In this document: piece after piece, positions 50,978-59,885 of the stretch
Position numbering within the stretch: position 1 is the stretch's first letter
Layout of the letters: each line of letters begins with the position of its first letter
DNA from: an uncultured Saccharospirillaceae bacterium
GTDB taxonomy: Bacteria; Pseudomonadota; Gammaproteobacteria; Pseudomonadales; Oceanobacteraceae
Direction of reading: 5' to 3'
Length of the DNA: 64,000 bases
Assembly (NCBI GenBank): GCA_947499545.1
Contig: CANMOZ010000006.1
Location: 146,612-210,611, forward strand
The notes under the pieces: generated by a model
Told to the model about the DNA's origin: nothing
Seen by the model: only the letters and a program-made list of their open reading frames with translations
The model's database searches: none
Position numbers and translations under genes: made by a program

Positions 50978-51322
50978 ATGAAAGCAAATCAACTGCACAT
51001 ATTGTTTAAATCCATCTTCTTTAGCTTTGCCCTTGGGACTCTAAGCTTTAGCTTGTACGCTATGGACCTGCAACAAGCCAAGCAACAAGGATATCTTGGA
51101 GAGCAGACAGATGGTTATTTGGGTGTTGTCAAACAAAGTTCTGAAGCACAAAAAGTGATGATGGAGATCAACGCAAAACGAAGAGCTGCATACGAAGTGT
51201 TAGCCAAGCAAAACGGTGTCAGCGTACAACAGGTCGGCGCCTTAGCAGGCAAAAAAGCGATTGAAAAAACATCCAGCGGCATGTTTGTTCAAGATGCTTC
51301 GGGCAAATGGGTACAAAAGTGA
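50978..51322 (+). CDS. ydbL: YdbL-family periplasmic protein
   Basis: 114 residues from the ATG at 50978, with a signal peptide (cleavage near SLYA-M). Conserved YdbL features are KQQGYLGEQTDGYLGVV and the Ala/Lys-rich helix ending in AGKKAIEKTSSG. YdbL is reported to modulate the YdbH-YnbE interaction in E. coli. It lies between ynbE (35 bp) and ydbH (46 bp). Confidence 0.88.
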   Translation: MKANQLHILFKSIFFSFALGTLSFSLYAMDLQQAKQQGYLGEQTDGYLGVVKQSSEAQKVMMEINAKRRAAYEVLAKQNGVSVQQVGALAGKKAIEKTSSGMFVQDASGKWVQK

Positions 51323-51368
51323 TATAATCCGAGTGCATTAATCTGATAATCCCTGATGCTTGCACTCT

Positions 51369-53942
51369 ATGAAATACAAAGCTGTCGCCCTTATCATTGG
51401 GCTACTACTGTTAATTTGCGCAGGTGTACTGGCCTCCTGCCCTCTCTGGATTCCTTCGGTAGCAACTTGGCTTGCCCCCAAGGGTATCCAGATCAACATC
51501 TCTGATACTCACTGGGCTGAAGGGCCCAGTTTATATTTTGAACGTATTGACCTTAACCACTCAGCATTTCAAACCCAACTGCAAGGCTTAAACATTCGGT
51601 TGTTGGCATTTAATTCCCAACCACAAGTCTCTATTAAGCTTGAGACAGGCTCTCTAACGCTCAATGCCCCTTCCTCTACAGAAAATTCTAAAAATCCACC
51701 CAATGAAACCGCAAGCACTCTGCCCGATCTTCAACCACTGTTTGACTTTCTTAACTGGGTCCCTCAGGTGGACATTCAGGATTTCAAGATTACTGCCCCC
51801 AACACAGAGCCATTATGGGTCAGCTTAGATGCACAACAATATCAACCAGACCCTAACCAACCGGGCATAACAACTGGCGGGCAAATTCGATTGGAAGCTA
51901 ATCACCAGCCGCCCATCGCAACAGAGGATTTAGATACAGCTAATGATGTTAAGAATGTAAAACCATTAATAGCCCACTTATCTTTGTCTCCCCATCAAGA
52001 ACTTTGGGCATTAAACTTAAAAGGCGATCTTGAGAGTTTTTACCAATGGGGGCATGGATGGCTAGATGGATACCTCCCAAACACCCTTAAAATCCAAAAA
52101 ATCAAAGGCACCATTGGATTAGAAGTAAATGGAGTCATTCAAAGCAACCAACTTCAATGGAATCAAGCAAAAGGAATGCTGAATCTAGACAGTCGCCTTG
52201 ACTTTAAATACCACGATGAATTTAGCCAACACCATTTGAAAGCCAGCTTACCTTTCAGCTCAACACCAAGCCTTAAAATCACATCCGCATACTTATCGCT
52301 TAATTCGAAGCGAGAGCCTAAAGTGCCAACACATAAAACCAAAACAGATAATGCTTTACTGCCTACCGATGCAAGCATCAGCTTGATAAACGTGGATCTT
52401 AGCCAAGACTTAGCTGGCTTTACAGGGAAAGGCCGCTTATCTATCAACCTTAGCGGTAAACAATGGTCTCTTACGTCTAGATCAGAGATAACCGATCTTA
52501 TCGCCGACCTAACGTCATCAAAGGTTAACTTGACACAGGATTCTACAATCGCACTAGACAGCCAAATCCCTGAGTATCTAGGTGTCCTTGAAGGTAAACT
52601 TAATGGCACGATACAGGCAGAACCTAAAGCACAAATCATCGACTTTAAAAAATCGGTGATTGAAGCTAAAGACATACGTGTTTCACAGGGAAGATTGCAA
52701 CGCGCTGAGTTAAGCACGAATACATTTCAAATCAACCGTACCGATGACATTCGCATAGATGGCCACTTCCAAGCCATTATCGAGGATTGGATAACCAACC
52801 CCGCACCAGAAGAAAAAAACATCACGAAAAAGAAGGCAAAAGGTAAAGCTCACTCACCGAGCTTATCCGCACAATTATCAGCGACCGTAATGCCTGTTCA
52901 ACAAAGTCACAATGTATTGTTTGATTTAAAAGTGCTCGACCAACTTCATTGGACGGGTAACACTCAATTAACCTTATCTCAAACAGACGATTTTCAAATT
53001 AAACATTTGCAGTTTAAGCAAACACCCTTAAAAGGTGATCAACTGCTTAGTTTGATGCAACATTTCTCAACATCCATCCCTGAAGACTTACAGTTTCCAT
53101 CTGGTGACATCACAACAAAAGGCGTGATAGAAAATCCTTTGGACCCGACTGCCCCTATTAACATACAACTGAATGTCAACAAACTTAATGTTGTACGCGA
53201 AAACCAGGCCATTACCGATATTGATGCAGCTTTACTGCTTAAAGGTTCCATAGCGAAATTCCATTCAAAAGGCTTAGAATCCAATCAACTCCGCATCAAG
53301 CGCATTCAATCTGGCATTGAGATCCAGGATCTAACCTCCCAATTATTTTTAGAGTGGAATCAATCTTCAAGCACTCCCGTCAGCTTCACTTTAAGCCAAG
53401 TCAAATTAAATACACTTGGAGGCACAGCACAAATTCCTTCATTTCAAGCCTGGCCACTTGCAAAATCAACGGGCACCATCAAATTACAACAGCTTGATTT
53501 ATCTAAAATCATTGCATTGCAGTCTCAACCAGGCATTGCCGCTGCTGGACAACTGCAAGGCCAATTACCTTTTGGTTTCAACGACAAAGGGGAGTTTTAC
53601 ATAAAGGAGAGTGAGATTAAGGCTTCGGATGCTGGAGGCTTTATTAGCGTCAAAGACAACCCTGCGGCAGCCTCTTTTAAAACACAAAACCCACAACTCA
53701 AACAGGCATTTGATGCACTGGAAAACTTACAGTTCGATCAACTTACCAGCACCACCAGCATGTCACCTGACGGCAAAATAACGTTAAAAGCCAGAATACG
53801 CGGTCGAAACCCTGATTTAGAAGGCAGCCGACCCATTGATTTCAATTACACGCATGAAGAGAACATCTATTTATTGCTTAAAAGTTTGATGATAGGAGAT
53901 AAGTTAGCTCAGGAAGTTGAAAAGCATATTCAAAAGAAATAG
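51369..53942 (+). CDS. ydbH: YdbH-family intermembrane lipid-transport protein (AsmA-like)
   Basis: 857 residues from the ATG at 51369 (a TTG three codons upstream extends the frame without support). One N-terminal membrane anchor (about residues 5-25), then a long periplasmic beta-rich region. The C-terminal part has the YdbH/TamB-like repeat character ending near LLLKSLMIGDKLAQEV. In E. coli, YdbH, TamB and YhdP redundantly move phospholipids to the outer membrane. Pairing with YnbE and YdbL in the same transcript supports the assignment. Confidence 0.88.
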   Translation: MKYKAVALIIGLLLLICAGVLASCPLWIPSVATWLAPKGIQINISDTHWAEGPSLYFERIDLNHSAFQTQLQGLNIRLLAFNSQPQVSIKLETGSLTLNAPSSTENSKNPPNETASTLPDLQPLFDFLNWVPQVDIQDFKITAPNTEPLWVSLDAQQYQPDPNQPGITTGGQIRLEANHQPPIATEDLDTANDVKNVKPLIAHLSLSPHQELWALNLKGDLESFYQWGHGWLDGYLPNTLKIQKIKGTIGLEVNGVIQSNQLQWNQAKGMLNLDSRLDFKYHDEFSQHHLKASLPFSSTPSLKITSAYLSLNSKREPKVPTHKTKTDNALLPTDASISLINVDLSQDLAGFTGKGRLSINLSGKQWSLTSRSEITDLIADLTSSKVNLTQDSTIALDSQIPEYLGVLEGKLNGTIQAEPKAQIIDFKKSVIEAKDIRVSQGRLQRAELSTNTFQINRTDDIRIDGHFQAIIEDWITNPAPEEKNITKKKAKGKAHSPSLSAQLSATVMPVQQSHNVLFDLKVLDQLHWTGNTQLTLSQTDDFQIKHLQFKQTPLKGDQLLSLMQHFSTSIPEDLQFPSGDITTKGVIENPLDPTAPINIQLNVNKLNVVRENQAITDIDAALLLKGSIAKFHSKGLESNQLRIKRIQSGIEIQDLTSQLFLEWNQSSSTPVSFTLSQVKLNTLGGTAQIPSFQAWPLAKSTGTIKLQQLDLSKIIALQSQPGIAAAGQLQGQLPFGFNDKGEFYIKESEIKASDAGGFISVKDNPAAASFKTQNPQLKQAFDALENLQFDQLTSTTSMSPDGKITLKARIRGRNPDLEGSRPIDFNYTHEENIYLLLKSLMIGDKLAQEVEKHIQKK

Positions 53943-53969
53943 CACCTTTTAAACTCTGCACCCGTCCGA

Positions 53970-54215
53970 TCACCCAACCTTACGATTAGAAGTGGGCTGA
54001 AAAACAGGCATAGCAAAATAATAACACGGGCCTTTATTTTCAATCGCTTCAAGGCAAAGTAAGCCGTCAGACACCAAGGAATCGCAAATAACCCGTTGGC
54101 TTTCGCTTAAACTATCTGCAGGAATATACTCAAATTTACGAAACAACTGCAACCTAAGTTCATGTCCCAGCTGCTTAACTGAGTTCACATCAGACGCCTT
54201 GCAAACACTTTTCAC
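53970..54215 (-). CDS. Small ORF, possibly winged-helix-like, unknown
   Basis: 81 residues beginning with GTG. The C-terminal half (SQRVICDSLVSDGLLCLEAI, then a YYF pair) has the helix-turn-hairpin look of a small winged helix, but the fold is not established. It has four cysteines and no signal peptide. It is convergent with ydbH (28 bp) and 86 bp downstream of the purine phosphoribosyltransferase gene on the same strand. No ribosome-binding site is evident, so the start is doubtful. Confidence 0.4.
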   Translation of the reverse strand: MKSVCKASDVNSVKQLGHELRLQLFRKFEYIPADSLSESQRVICDSLVSDGLLCLEAIENKGPCYYFAMPVFQPTSNRKVG

Positions 54216-54301
54216 AAGTTAGAGTTTAGCTGTCAGGTGGTTTTCTTCTGTTGGCTTAATTCGATAATTTAGCATCCCAATTTACAAAACACTGATCTTG
54301 A

Positions 54302-54859
54302 TCACTCAACCACGGCATAAATGCCCGGAGCGTTACGCCAATACTCTTTGAAATCCATTCCGTAACCAAATAGAAACTTATCGGGTGCCTCTAACCCTAC
54401 ATAATCAGCATCATTCATTTGTGGGTGACGACGGTCATGCCTCTTATTAACCAAAACCGCAGTTTTAATAACCGAAGCCCCATTTTGTTTACAATACTCT
54501 TGTATTGATAACAACGTATGGCCTTCGTCTAAGATGTCATCCAGAATTACAACGGTTCTACCCTCTAAACTTGATTGAGGTTTCACCTTCCAAGTAATGA
54601 CACCTCCCGAAGTTTCCTTTCCATACCTTGTTGCATGTAGATAATCGACTTCTAGAGGCATATCTAAGTGTGTAAGCAGTTGCCCTGCAAAAACGGCTGC
54701 GCCTTTCATCACAATTAAAAAAATAGGATTAGCGTCACTTAAATCGGCTTGAATCGCCTCACCAACCCTTTGGATGGACTGCATTACTTGTTGTTGACTA
54801 AAGATACACTCCGCATCTTTGTAAATTTTGTAAAGCCCTTCTGTAGTTATTTGATTCAT
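54302..54859 (-). CDS. hpt: Hypoxanthine-guanine phosphoribosyltransferase
   Basis: 185-residue type I phosphoribosyltransferase that salvages hypoxanthine or guanine with PRPP. The PRPP motif VVILDDILDEGHTL is complete and the purine-contact segments KGAAVFAG and DFKEYWRN are typical. It is close to the Pseudomonas purine phosphoribosyltransferase group, in which the exact base preference varies. Confidence 0.85.
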   Translation of the reverse strand: MNQITTEGLYKIYKDAECIFSQQQVMQSIQRVGEAIQADLSDANPIFLIVMKGAAVFAGQLLTHLDMPLEVDYLHATRYGKETSGGVITWKVKPQSSLEGRTVVILDDILDEGHTLLSIQEYCKQNGASVIKTAVLVNKRHDRRHPQMNDADYVGLEAPDKFLFGYGMDFKEYWRNAPGIYAVVE

Positions 54860-54986
54860 ATAGCATTCTCGAAGCAGTTATAAGCCCATAACGGATTGTG
54901 CCATAGATCGTCTCATAAGCAACCAAGGCTCGACTAGCTTATAGGGATAAGTCTATGGATGTTCACGACGTACGCAGGTGCCTAAC

Positions 54987-57938
54987 ATGCGAGAGCATAA
55001 GCTTGGCCTCCATTGGCCATGGACGAGCTTCTTCCGACTCTTGTGTTTCATATCCTGTTTTCACCTAACCGCCTGTTCTCAAGGGAGCAGTGGCGGTTCG
55101 GATGCGCCTGCTGTCATTAACTACAGCATCGAATATTTGCTCAATAATAACTCAGCACCAGCACGCACCTACTTTACCATCACAGATGCAGGAAGCAGCA
55201 GCATCACCTGGGATTTTGGAGATGGGTCCACGCCCATTGTTGGCAACACTCAAACCTCTCACGAATACCAAAGCGGCGACACCTATTTGGTAAAAGCTTT
55301 AATAGATGGCAGTTTGGTGGCATTTAGGTCTGTCACCATCAATAGTCGTGAAATTTCCGGACAAATTTTCAAAGACCGCACGGCATTTCAAATGGATACG
55401 GACGTCAATGATCGTTTGTCATCACCGATCAGCAACAATGAGGTAACAACGGCTCAAGCGTTAACCTTTGACCAAAGTATCTTAGGGCACCTTAGAAAGA
55501 GCAACGCATCACTAGGCAATGACTATCCAGGCCTTTTAGCGTCAACTGGGGATACGAAAGACTGGTATCACTTCCAAATAGATGAGGCCGGACAATTTCT
55601 CCACCTCATGACGTTACAACCTAGCGACAGCTTGTCTATTTCAATCTATAACAGCGATACCCCCAACACCCCTGCCATCTGGACTGGAAACAATGCAACA
55701 GTGGAAACACTCAGCATCGAAATGGATTCTATTGGTGGTCCTGGCCATTACTGGGTGCAAGTTTCACTAGAGTCTGCGAGCTTCGAGAATTACATTTTAA
55801 CACTCAATGACTTGAGCACAGGCATTCAGTCTACTGCTAAACCCAAGGACCCTTTCGTAATTGGGCAAGCCATCGTACACTTTCGTGAATCACGCCAAAG
55901 CCGGAGCCTTACAAAGGATCGCCTTTCCTCAGCACCGGCACTGATTGATATAACGGAACTCGACACCTACCATGGCAGAGCATTTGCGCCACGCACCCTA
56001 CCAAAGGTTGGCTTAAATCCAGAGGATCGCCGTTATCCCAGAAGCACCGAGGTATCTGCACTTGAACGCGAGCACACCCTCAATCAAATCCGATTACTAA
56101 ATTCTCATCCCGATATTGAGATTGCGGAGCCCAATTACATCAGAACGTTGGTCCGCCCAAAACGAATCAAAAATTTCACACCAACAGACGAATATTTCAA
56201 TTTGCAATGGCATTATTCGCAAATTGATGTGCCCAATGTTTGGTCGCTGCTGGGTGCTCCCTTCGCAGCACCCGGAACAGGGGTTGAAATCGCAATTATT
56301 GATACAGGAGCACTTCCACTACACCCCGATTATTCTACTGCCAACGAAGGCTGTAATGGCGGCTTTGACTTTATCAGCAGCCCCTCTCAAGCATTAGATG
56401 GTAATGGTTGGGATGATGACCCAACGGATACTGGAGACCTTTACCTTAGCTATCATGGTTCCCATGTCGCCGGCACCATCGGTGCCAACACCCATAACAA
56501 CATAGGCGTTGCCGGCATTGCGTGGGGTGCCAGCCTTTGTCATTTAAGGGTTTTAGGGTTAACCGGAGGCACTGAATACGATTTACTACAAGCCATTCGT
56601 TATGCTGCGGCTTTACCAGGCGACTATGAGGCCTACTTACCCAAACGATCAAAACCGGTTGACATCATTAATCTCAGTTTAGGGGGGTCCACCTACTCAG
56701 AGACAGAAAACGCAACCATGCAAGCCGCTCTCAATCAAGGCGTCTTCATCGTCGCTGCCATGGGTAACGAAGGCGACTCAAGCCTCAACTACCCAGCGGC
56801 TTACTCAGGCGTGATTGGGGTGGCAGCATCCAATTCAAAAGGACAAGTAACTTCCTATAGCAACACTGGCACTCATGTCGACCTCACTGCCCCAGGGGGA
56901 GAAATGTTTTGCCCAAGCAACGATGCCCAGTGCGCCTTTGGGGATATTATTGACGAAAACGAAGACAATTATCCTGATGGGGTGCTAAGCCTTTCAGCCA
57001 ACGGTTACGACAACAATATCGAATATCTTTACTCGTTCTATGAAGGCACATCCATGGCAACACCTCATGTCAGCGCAGTTATTGCGTTGATGAAACAAGC
57101 TCACCCAAACCTGTCCAACGATAGCTTCATGGCAATGTTACAACAGGGGCTGCTTACCAATGACATTGATACCGAGGGGTTCGACATTCATAGTGGATAT
57201 GGTGAGATTGACGCGTTTATGGCTGTGCGTGCGGCTCAAAATCTAGGAAGTACCCCTTCCTCTCAGCAAATTCTATTATCAAACGCAGCGCCTGAATTTG
57301 AAACATCAGGAACAGAAACCATTGAGTTAACTAACCTCTCAGAGACTCAAACGCAAGTGACTGATATTTCAGTCTCTAAAACCTGGATGAACGCTCAATT
57401 TGCCACACCCTTACCCGTCTCATTATTACCCAACAGCACAGAGACTCTCACCATCACAGCGAACGTAGTAGAGCTAAATTCTGGCAGTAATGATGCGCTG
57501 ATTACTCTCACCTTCGATGACGCCAGCACACGTACGATTTTAGTTAAAGCGAACATTCCTCCAGAGCCGTTAACCCAAGTGGGTACCTTGTACATAGTCT
57601 TACTCAATGAAGATGGCGCTTTACCTGAGTACGCGAACCAATCCACGGAATACGCCATTCAACAGCTTTCGCCTGATGAAAATGGTGAATACCACTTCAC
57701 CTTAACCTCTGCCGGATCAGGGGATGCAGCGGACAACTTCCTTGTGTATGCCTCTACCGATATTGATGGCGATGGGGTTTTATGCGAATTCGGCGAGTTC
57801 TGTGCTGGATTGGATTTTACCAATATTCAAAGCTTCGCCATCACTTCTGAAGAAGCCACCAAACATTTATATGGGCGGTTTATGGTAGACGATGAACAGA
57901 AACTTTCTGTCACGATTCCAGACAATTTATTTGAATAG
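54987..57938 (+). CDS. Subtilisin-like (S8) serine protease lipoprotein with PKD domain
   Basis: 983 residues from the ATG at 54987 (AGGTG 6 nt upstream). Lipobox HLTAC gives Cys30. Order: PKD domain with WDFGDGS (about 40-125), a pre-peptidase C-terminal-type beta domain (about 165-275), a fervidolysin-like propeptide (about 290-405), then the S8 catalytic domain with Asp in IIDTG, His in YHGSHVAGT and Ser in GTSMATPHVS. A beta-rich C-terminal part (about 750-983) follows. All three catalytic residues are present. Carrying binding domains before the propeptide is unusual; most secreted subtilisins place them after the catalytic domain. Confidence 0.92.
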   Translation: MREHKLGLHWPWTSFFRLLCFISCFHLTACSQGSSGGSDAPAVINYSIEYLLNNNSAPARTYFTITDAGSSSITWDFGDGSTPIVGNTQTSHEYQSGDTYLVKALIDGSLVAFRSVTINSREISGQIFKDRTAFQMDTDVNDRLSSPISNNEVTTAQALTFDQSILGHLRKSNASLGNDYPGLLASTGDTKDWYHFQIDEAGQFLHLMTLQPSDSLSISIYNSDTPNTPAIWTGNNATVETLSIEMDSIGGPGHYWVQVSLESASFENYILTLNDLSTGIQSTAKPKDPFVIGQAIVHFRESRQSRSLTKDRLSSAPALIDITELDTYHGRAFAPRTLPKVGLNPEDRRYPRSTEVSALEREHTLNQIRLLNSHPDIEIAEPNYIRTLVRPKRIKNFTPTDEYFNLQWHYSQIDVPNVWSLLGAPFAAPGTGVEIAIIDTGALPLHPDYSTANEGCNGGFDFISSPSQALDGNGWDDDPTDTGDLYLSYHGSHVAGTIGANTHNNIGVAGIAWGASLCHLRVLGLTGGTEYDLLQAIRYAAALPGDYEAYLPKRSKPVDIINLSLGGSTYSETENATMQAALNQGVFIVAAMGNEGDSSLNYPAAYSGVIGVAASNSKGQVTSYSNTGTHVDLTAPGGEMFCPSNDAQCAFGDIIDENEDNYPDGVLSLSANGYDNNIEYLYSFYEGTSMATPHVSAVIALMKQAHPNLSNDSFMAMLQQGLLTNDIDTEGFDIHSGYGEIDAFMAVRAAQNLGSTPSSQQILLSNAAPEFETSGTETIELTNLSETQTQVTDISVSKTWMNAQFATPLPVSLLPNSTETLTITANVVELNSGSNDALITLTFDDASTRTILVKANIPPEPLTQVGTLYIVLLNEDGALPEYANQSTEYAIQQLSPDENGEYHFTLTSAGSGDAADNFLVYASTDIDGDGVLCEFGEFCAGLDFTNIQSFAITSEEATKHLYGRFMVDDEQKLSVTIPDNLFE

Positions 57939-58073
57939 AGATCCCTAAAGCTATACCCAGCCTGGCATCAATAACTGTCCACATTTCAATGATATTAGGC
58001 TGACTTAGAGTCGGCAAACCCCGTCCCACTGCATTACACTTCCTGAACTACTCACGGTTGTAAGGAGTTTGGG

Positions 58074-58703
58074 GTGGAAAGTCTGACAGCAGCAACCCAA
58101 GAAGATTTAAAACAATGGCGGCTGAGTTTTGAAGTATTCAAGCAAGCCATCTTAGACGTTTTAATTCACCATCCTGACGGTATTTCTGAACACGAGCTGC
58201 TGCAACACCTACGTTCCCTCAAGCCACCTTTATTCAAACGTTATGAATTAACCGATCACCTTTCATTGTTTCGATGCCATTTTTGGTTATTCCACGTGCT
58301 TTACCATATACGTGACGAATTTCGTCAGAAGGAAAAAGCAGAGCTCTACATAAGCCCACTGAACTTACAAATCTTGCCCTATTCGCCTTCCCAAACGGCC
58401 GACGCCATTGACGTACCCGACCCACTAAGAGAATACTACCTGGATCTTCGCCATTTATTTGAAACCGATTCAGACTCTGTCGACGATTTGATGAAAGGCT
58501 CCTTTGCGCGAATGGATGCACAATCTAAAGAAGAGGAAGCGCTCAGCGTACTTGGCTTAACAGACAGCGCCAACTGGGAAGAGATTCGCTTGCGTTACCG
58601 ACTGCTCGCTCAAAAACATCACCCAGACCGAGGGGGAGATTCTGAACGTTTCCAAGAAATACAATCCGCTATAGAGGTGCTGAAGCAATGCCATTCCTCT
58701 TAA
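58074..58703 (+). CDS. DnaJ-domain protein with DnaJ-related N-terminal region
   Basis: 209 residues starting at GTG, with AAGGAG 6 nt upstream. The N-terminal about 130 residues look like the DNA-J-related family. A C-terminal J domain carries the HPD triad in HHPDRGGD, which stimulates DnaK. There is no G/F or zinc-finger region, so it is a type III co-chaperone with unknown client. Its end overlaps the following deacetylase gene by 16 bp. Confidence 0.85.
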   Translation: MESLTAATQEDLKQWRLSFEVFKQAILDVLIHHPDGISEHELLQHLRSLKPPLFKRYELTDHLSLFRCHFWLFHVLYHIRDEFRQKEKAELYISPLNLQILPYSPSQTADAIDVPDPLREYYLDLRHLFETDSDSVDDLMKGSFARMDAQSKEEEALSVLGLTDSANWEEIRLRYRLLAQKHHPDRGGDSERFQEIQSAIEVLKQCHSS

Positions 58704-59755
58704 GCATTCTTATATTCAGCTTGCTGTTCATACTGGGCTCCTCTGCTCATGCACTGGTTGTTTTGCAATACCATCATATCAGTGACCAAACACCTGACAT
58801 CACCAGCGTTACTCCACAACGATTTGAAGAACACCTGCAATTAATTGAGCAACAAGGCTTACAAGTCGTTGATTTAACAGAAGCGCTAACCCGTTTACGC
58901 GAAGGAAATGCTTTAGAGAATTCCGTGGCGATTACTTTTGACGATGGCTACGAAAATATCTACACAGAAGCGTTCCCCAAATTAAAACATCGCAACTGGC
59001 CCTTTACCCTTTTCTTATGTTCAGAACCCATAGATCGTCAATTTGGCGGGATGCTATCTTGGGATCAGATTCGTGAAATGGCTCAATCAGGCGCAACCAT
59101 CGCCAACCATTCAATAGATCATGCGTATCTAGCCAGGCTTGACCCAAAAGATGAGAATTACACATCCACCTTATTAGCCAATATCAAGCAAGCCCAAGTC
59201 AGAATTGAATCCGAGGTGGGTTCTTTTCTCCCAAAATCGCCGCTTCGCAAAAAACTCTTTGCTTACCCCTATGGCGAATACAACCTACCTTTAATGGAGC
59301 TGCTCGAAAAAGAAGGTTGGATCGCGTTCGGGCAGCAATCGGGTCCAATCGGTTTAACGTCTAACTGGCAAGCGTTACCACGCTTCCCGGCATCAGGTGT
59401 TTACAGCCGTCCCAGTACACTCAAAACCAAGCTCCTTAGTCTCCCGTTTACCGTTCACTCTGAGATGCCTGAAGACCCTGAACCTAACAACAATATGCGT
59501 CTTCTATATCGCCTAGAGGTTGCCCGCGACAATCTCTCACCTGAAACCTTAAGGTGCTTCTTTCAAGGCAAACCTGTTGAGTTAAAGAAAGACATCACCC
59601 CCGAACAGCTTAAAGTGGAGGTAAGATTACCTGATTCACTGCCCAAGGGACGTTCAAGAATCAACTGCACGGCCAAGCATCAGTCTGAAAACCGTTACTT
59701 TTGGCACAGCAAGTATTGGTTAAACCTTGAAGGAAGTAAGGTAGCCTCAGATTGA
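58688..59755 (+). CDS. Polysaccharide deacetylase (NodB-like)
   Basis: 355 residues; signal peptide (1-22, cleavage near SAHA). The NodB domain shows TFDDGY (Asp pair), NHSIDHAYL (zinc His pair), YPYGEY and a late C-terminal extension. It removes acetyl groups from an extracellular or periplasmic polysaccharide; the substrate (for example PGA-type or peptidoglycan) is not indicated. Its ATG lies inside the DnaJ-domain gene, so translation is coupled. Confidence 0.88.
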   Translation: MPFLLSILIFSLLFILGSSAHALVVLQYHHISDQTPDITSVTPQRFEEHLQLIEQQGLQVVDLTEALTRLREGNALENSVAITFDDGYENIYTEAFPKLKHRNWPFTLFLCSEPIDRQFGGMLSWDQIREMAQSGATIANHSIDHAYLARLDPKDENYTSTLLANIKQAQVRIESEVGSFLPKSPLRKKLFAYPYGEYNLPLMELLEKEGWIAFGQQSGPIGLTSNWQALPRFPASGVYSRPSTLKTKLLSLPFTVHSEMPEDPEPNNNMRLLYRLEVARDNLSPETLRCFFQGKPVELKKDITPEQLKVEVRLPDSLPKGRSRINCTAKHQSENRYFWHSKYWLNLEGSKVASD

Positions 59756-59802
59756 AGTAAGCATCCTCCAACCACTATCGATTGGCCATTAATGCCCTAG
59801 AG

Positions 59803-59823
59803 CTAGCTAACTGACTTAGCTAG
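59803..59823 (+). terminator. Hairpin after the deacetylase gene
   Basis: CTAGCTAA (59803-59810) and TTAGCTAG (59816-59823) form an 8-bp stem with a 5-nt loop followed by GCTTTAT. AT-rich and with a short U-tract, so probably a weak terminator. Confidence 0.4.
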
Positions 59824-59826
59824 GCT

Positions 59827-59884
59827 TTATGCAGCCTTATACAGGCTCCGCATAATTATGCATAACAAGCATAAAGGCGCATAA
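59827..59884 (+). repeat. Phased GCATAA repeats upstream of the ATPase gene
   Basis: GCATAA occurs at 59850, 59860, 59869 and 59879 (starts 10, 9 and 10 bp apart, about one helical turn). The reverse, TTATGC, occurs at 59827 and 59856; the latter makes the perfect palindrome GCATAATTATGC (59850-59861). The last copy ends one base before the ATG at 59886, and the Shine-Dalgarno AAGG sits between the third and fourth. The array resembles an operator or an iteron-type binding site. Confidence 0.7.
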
Positions 59885-59885
59885 A

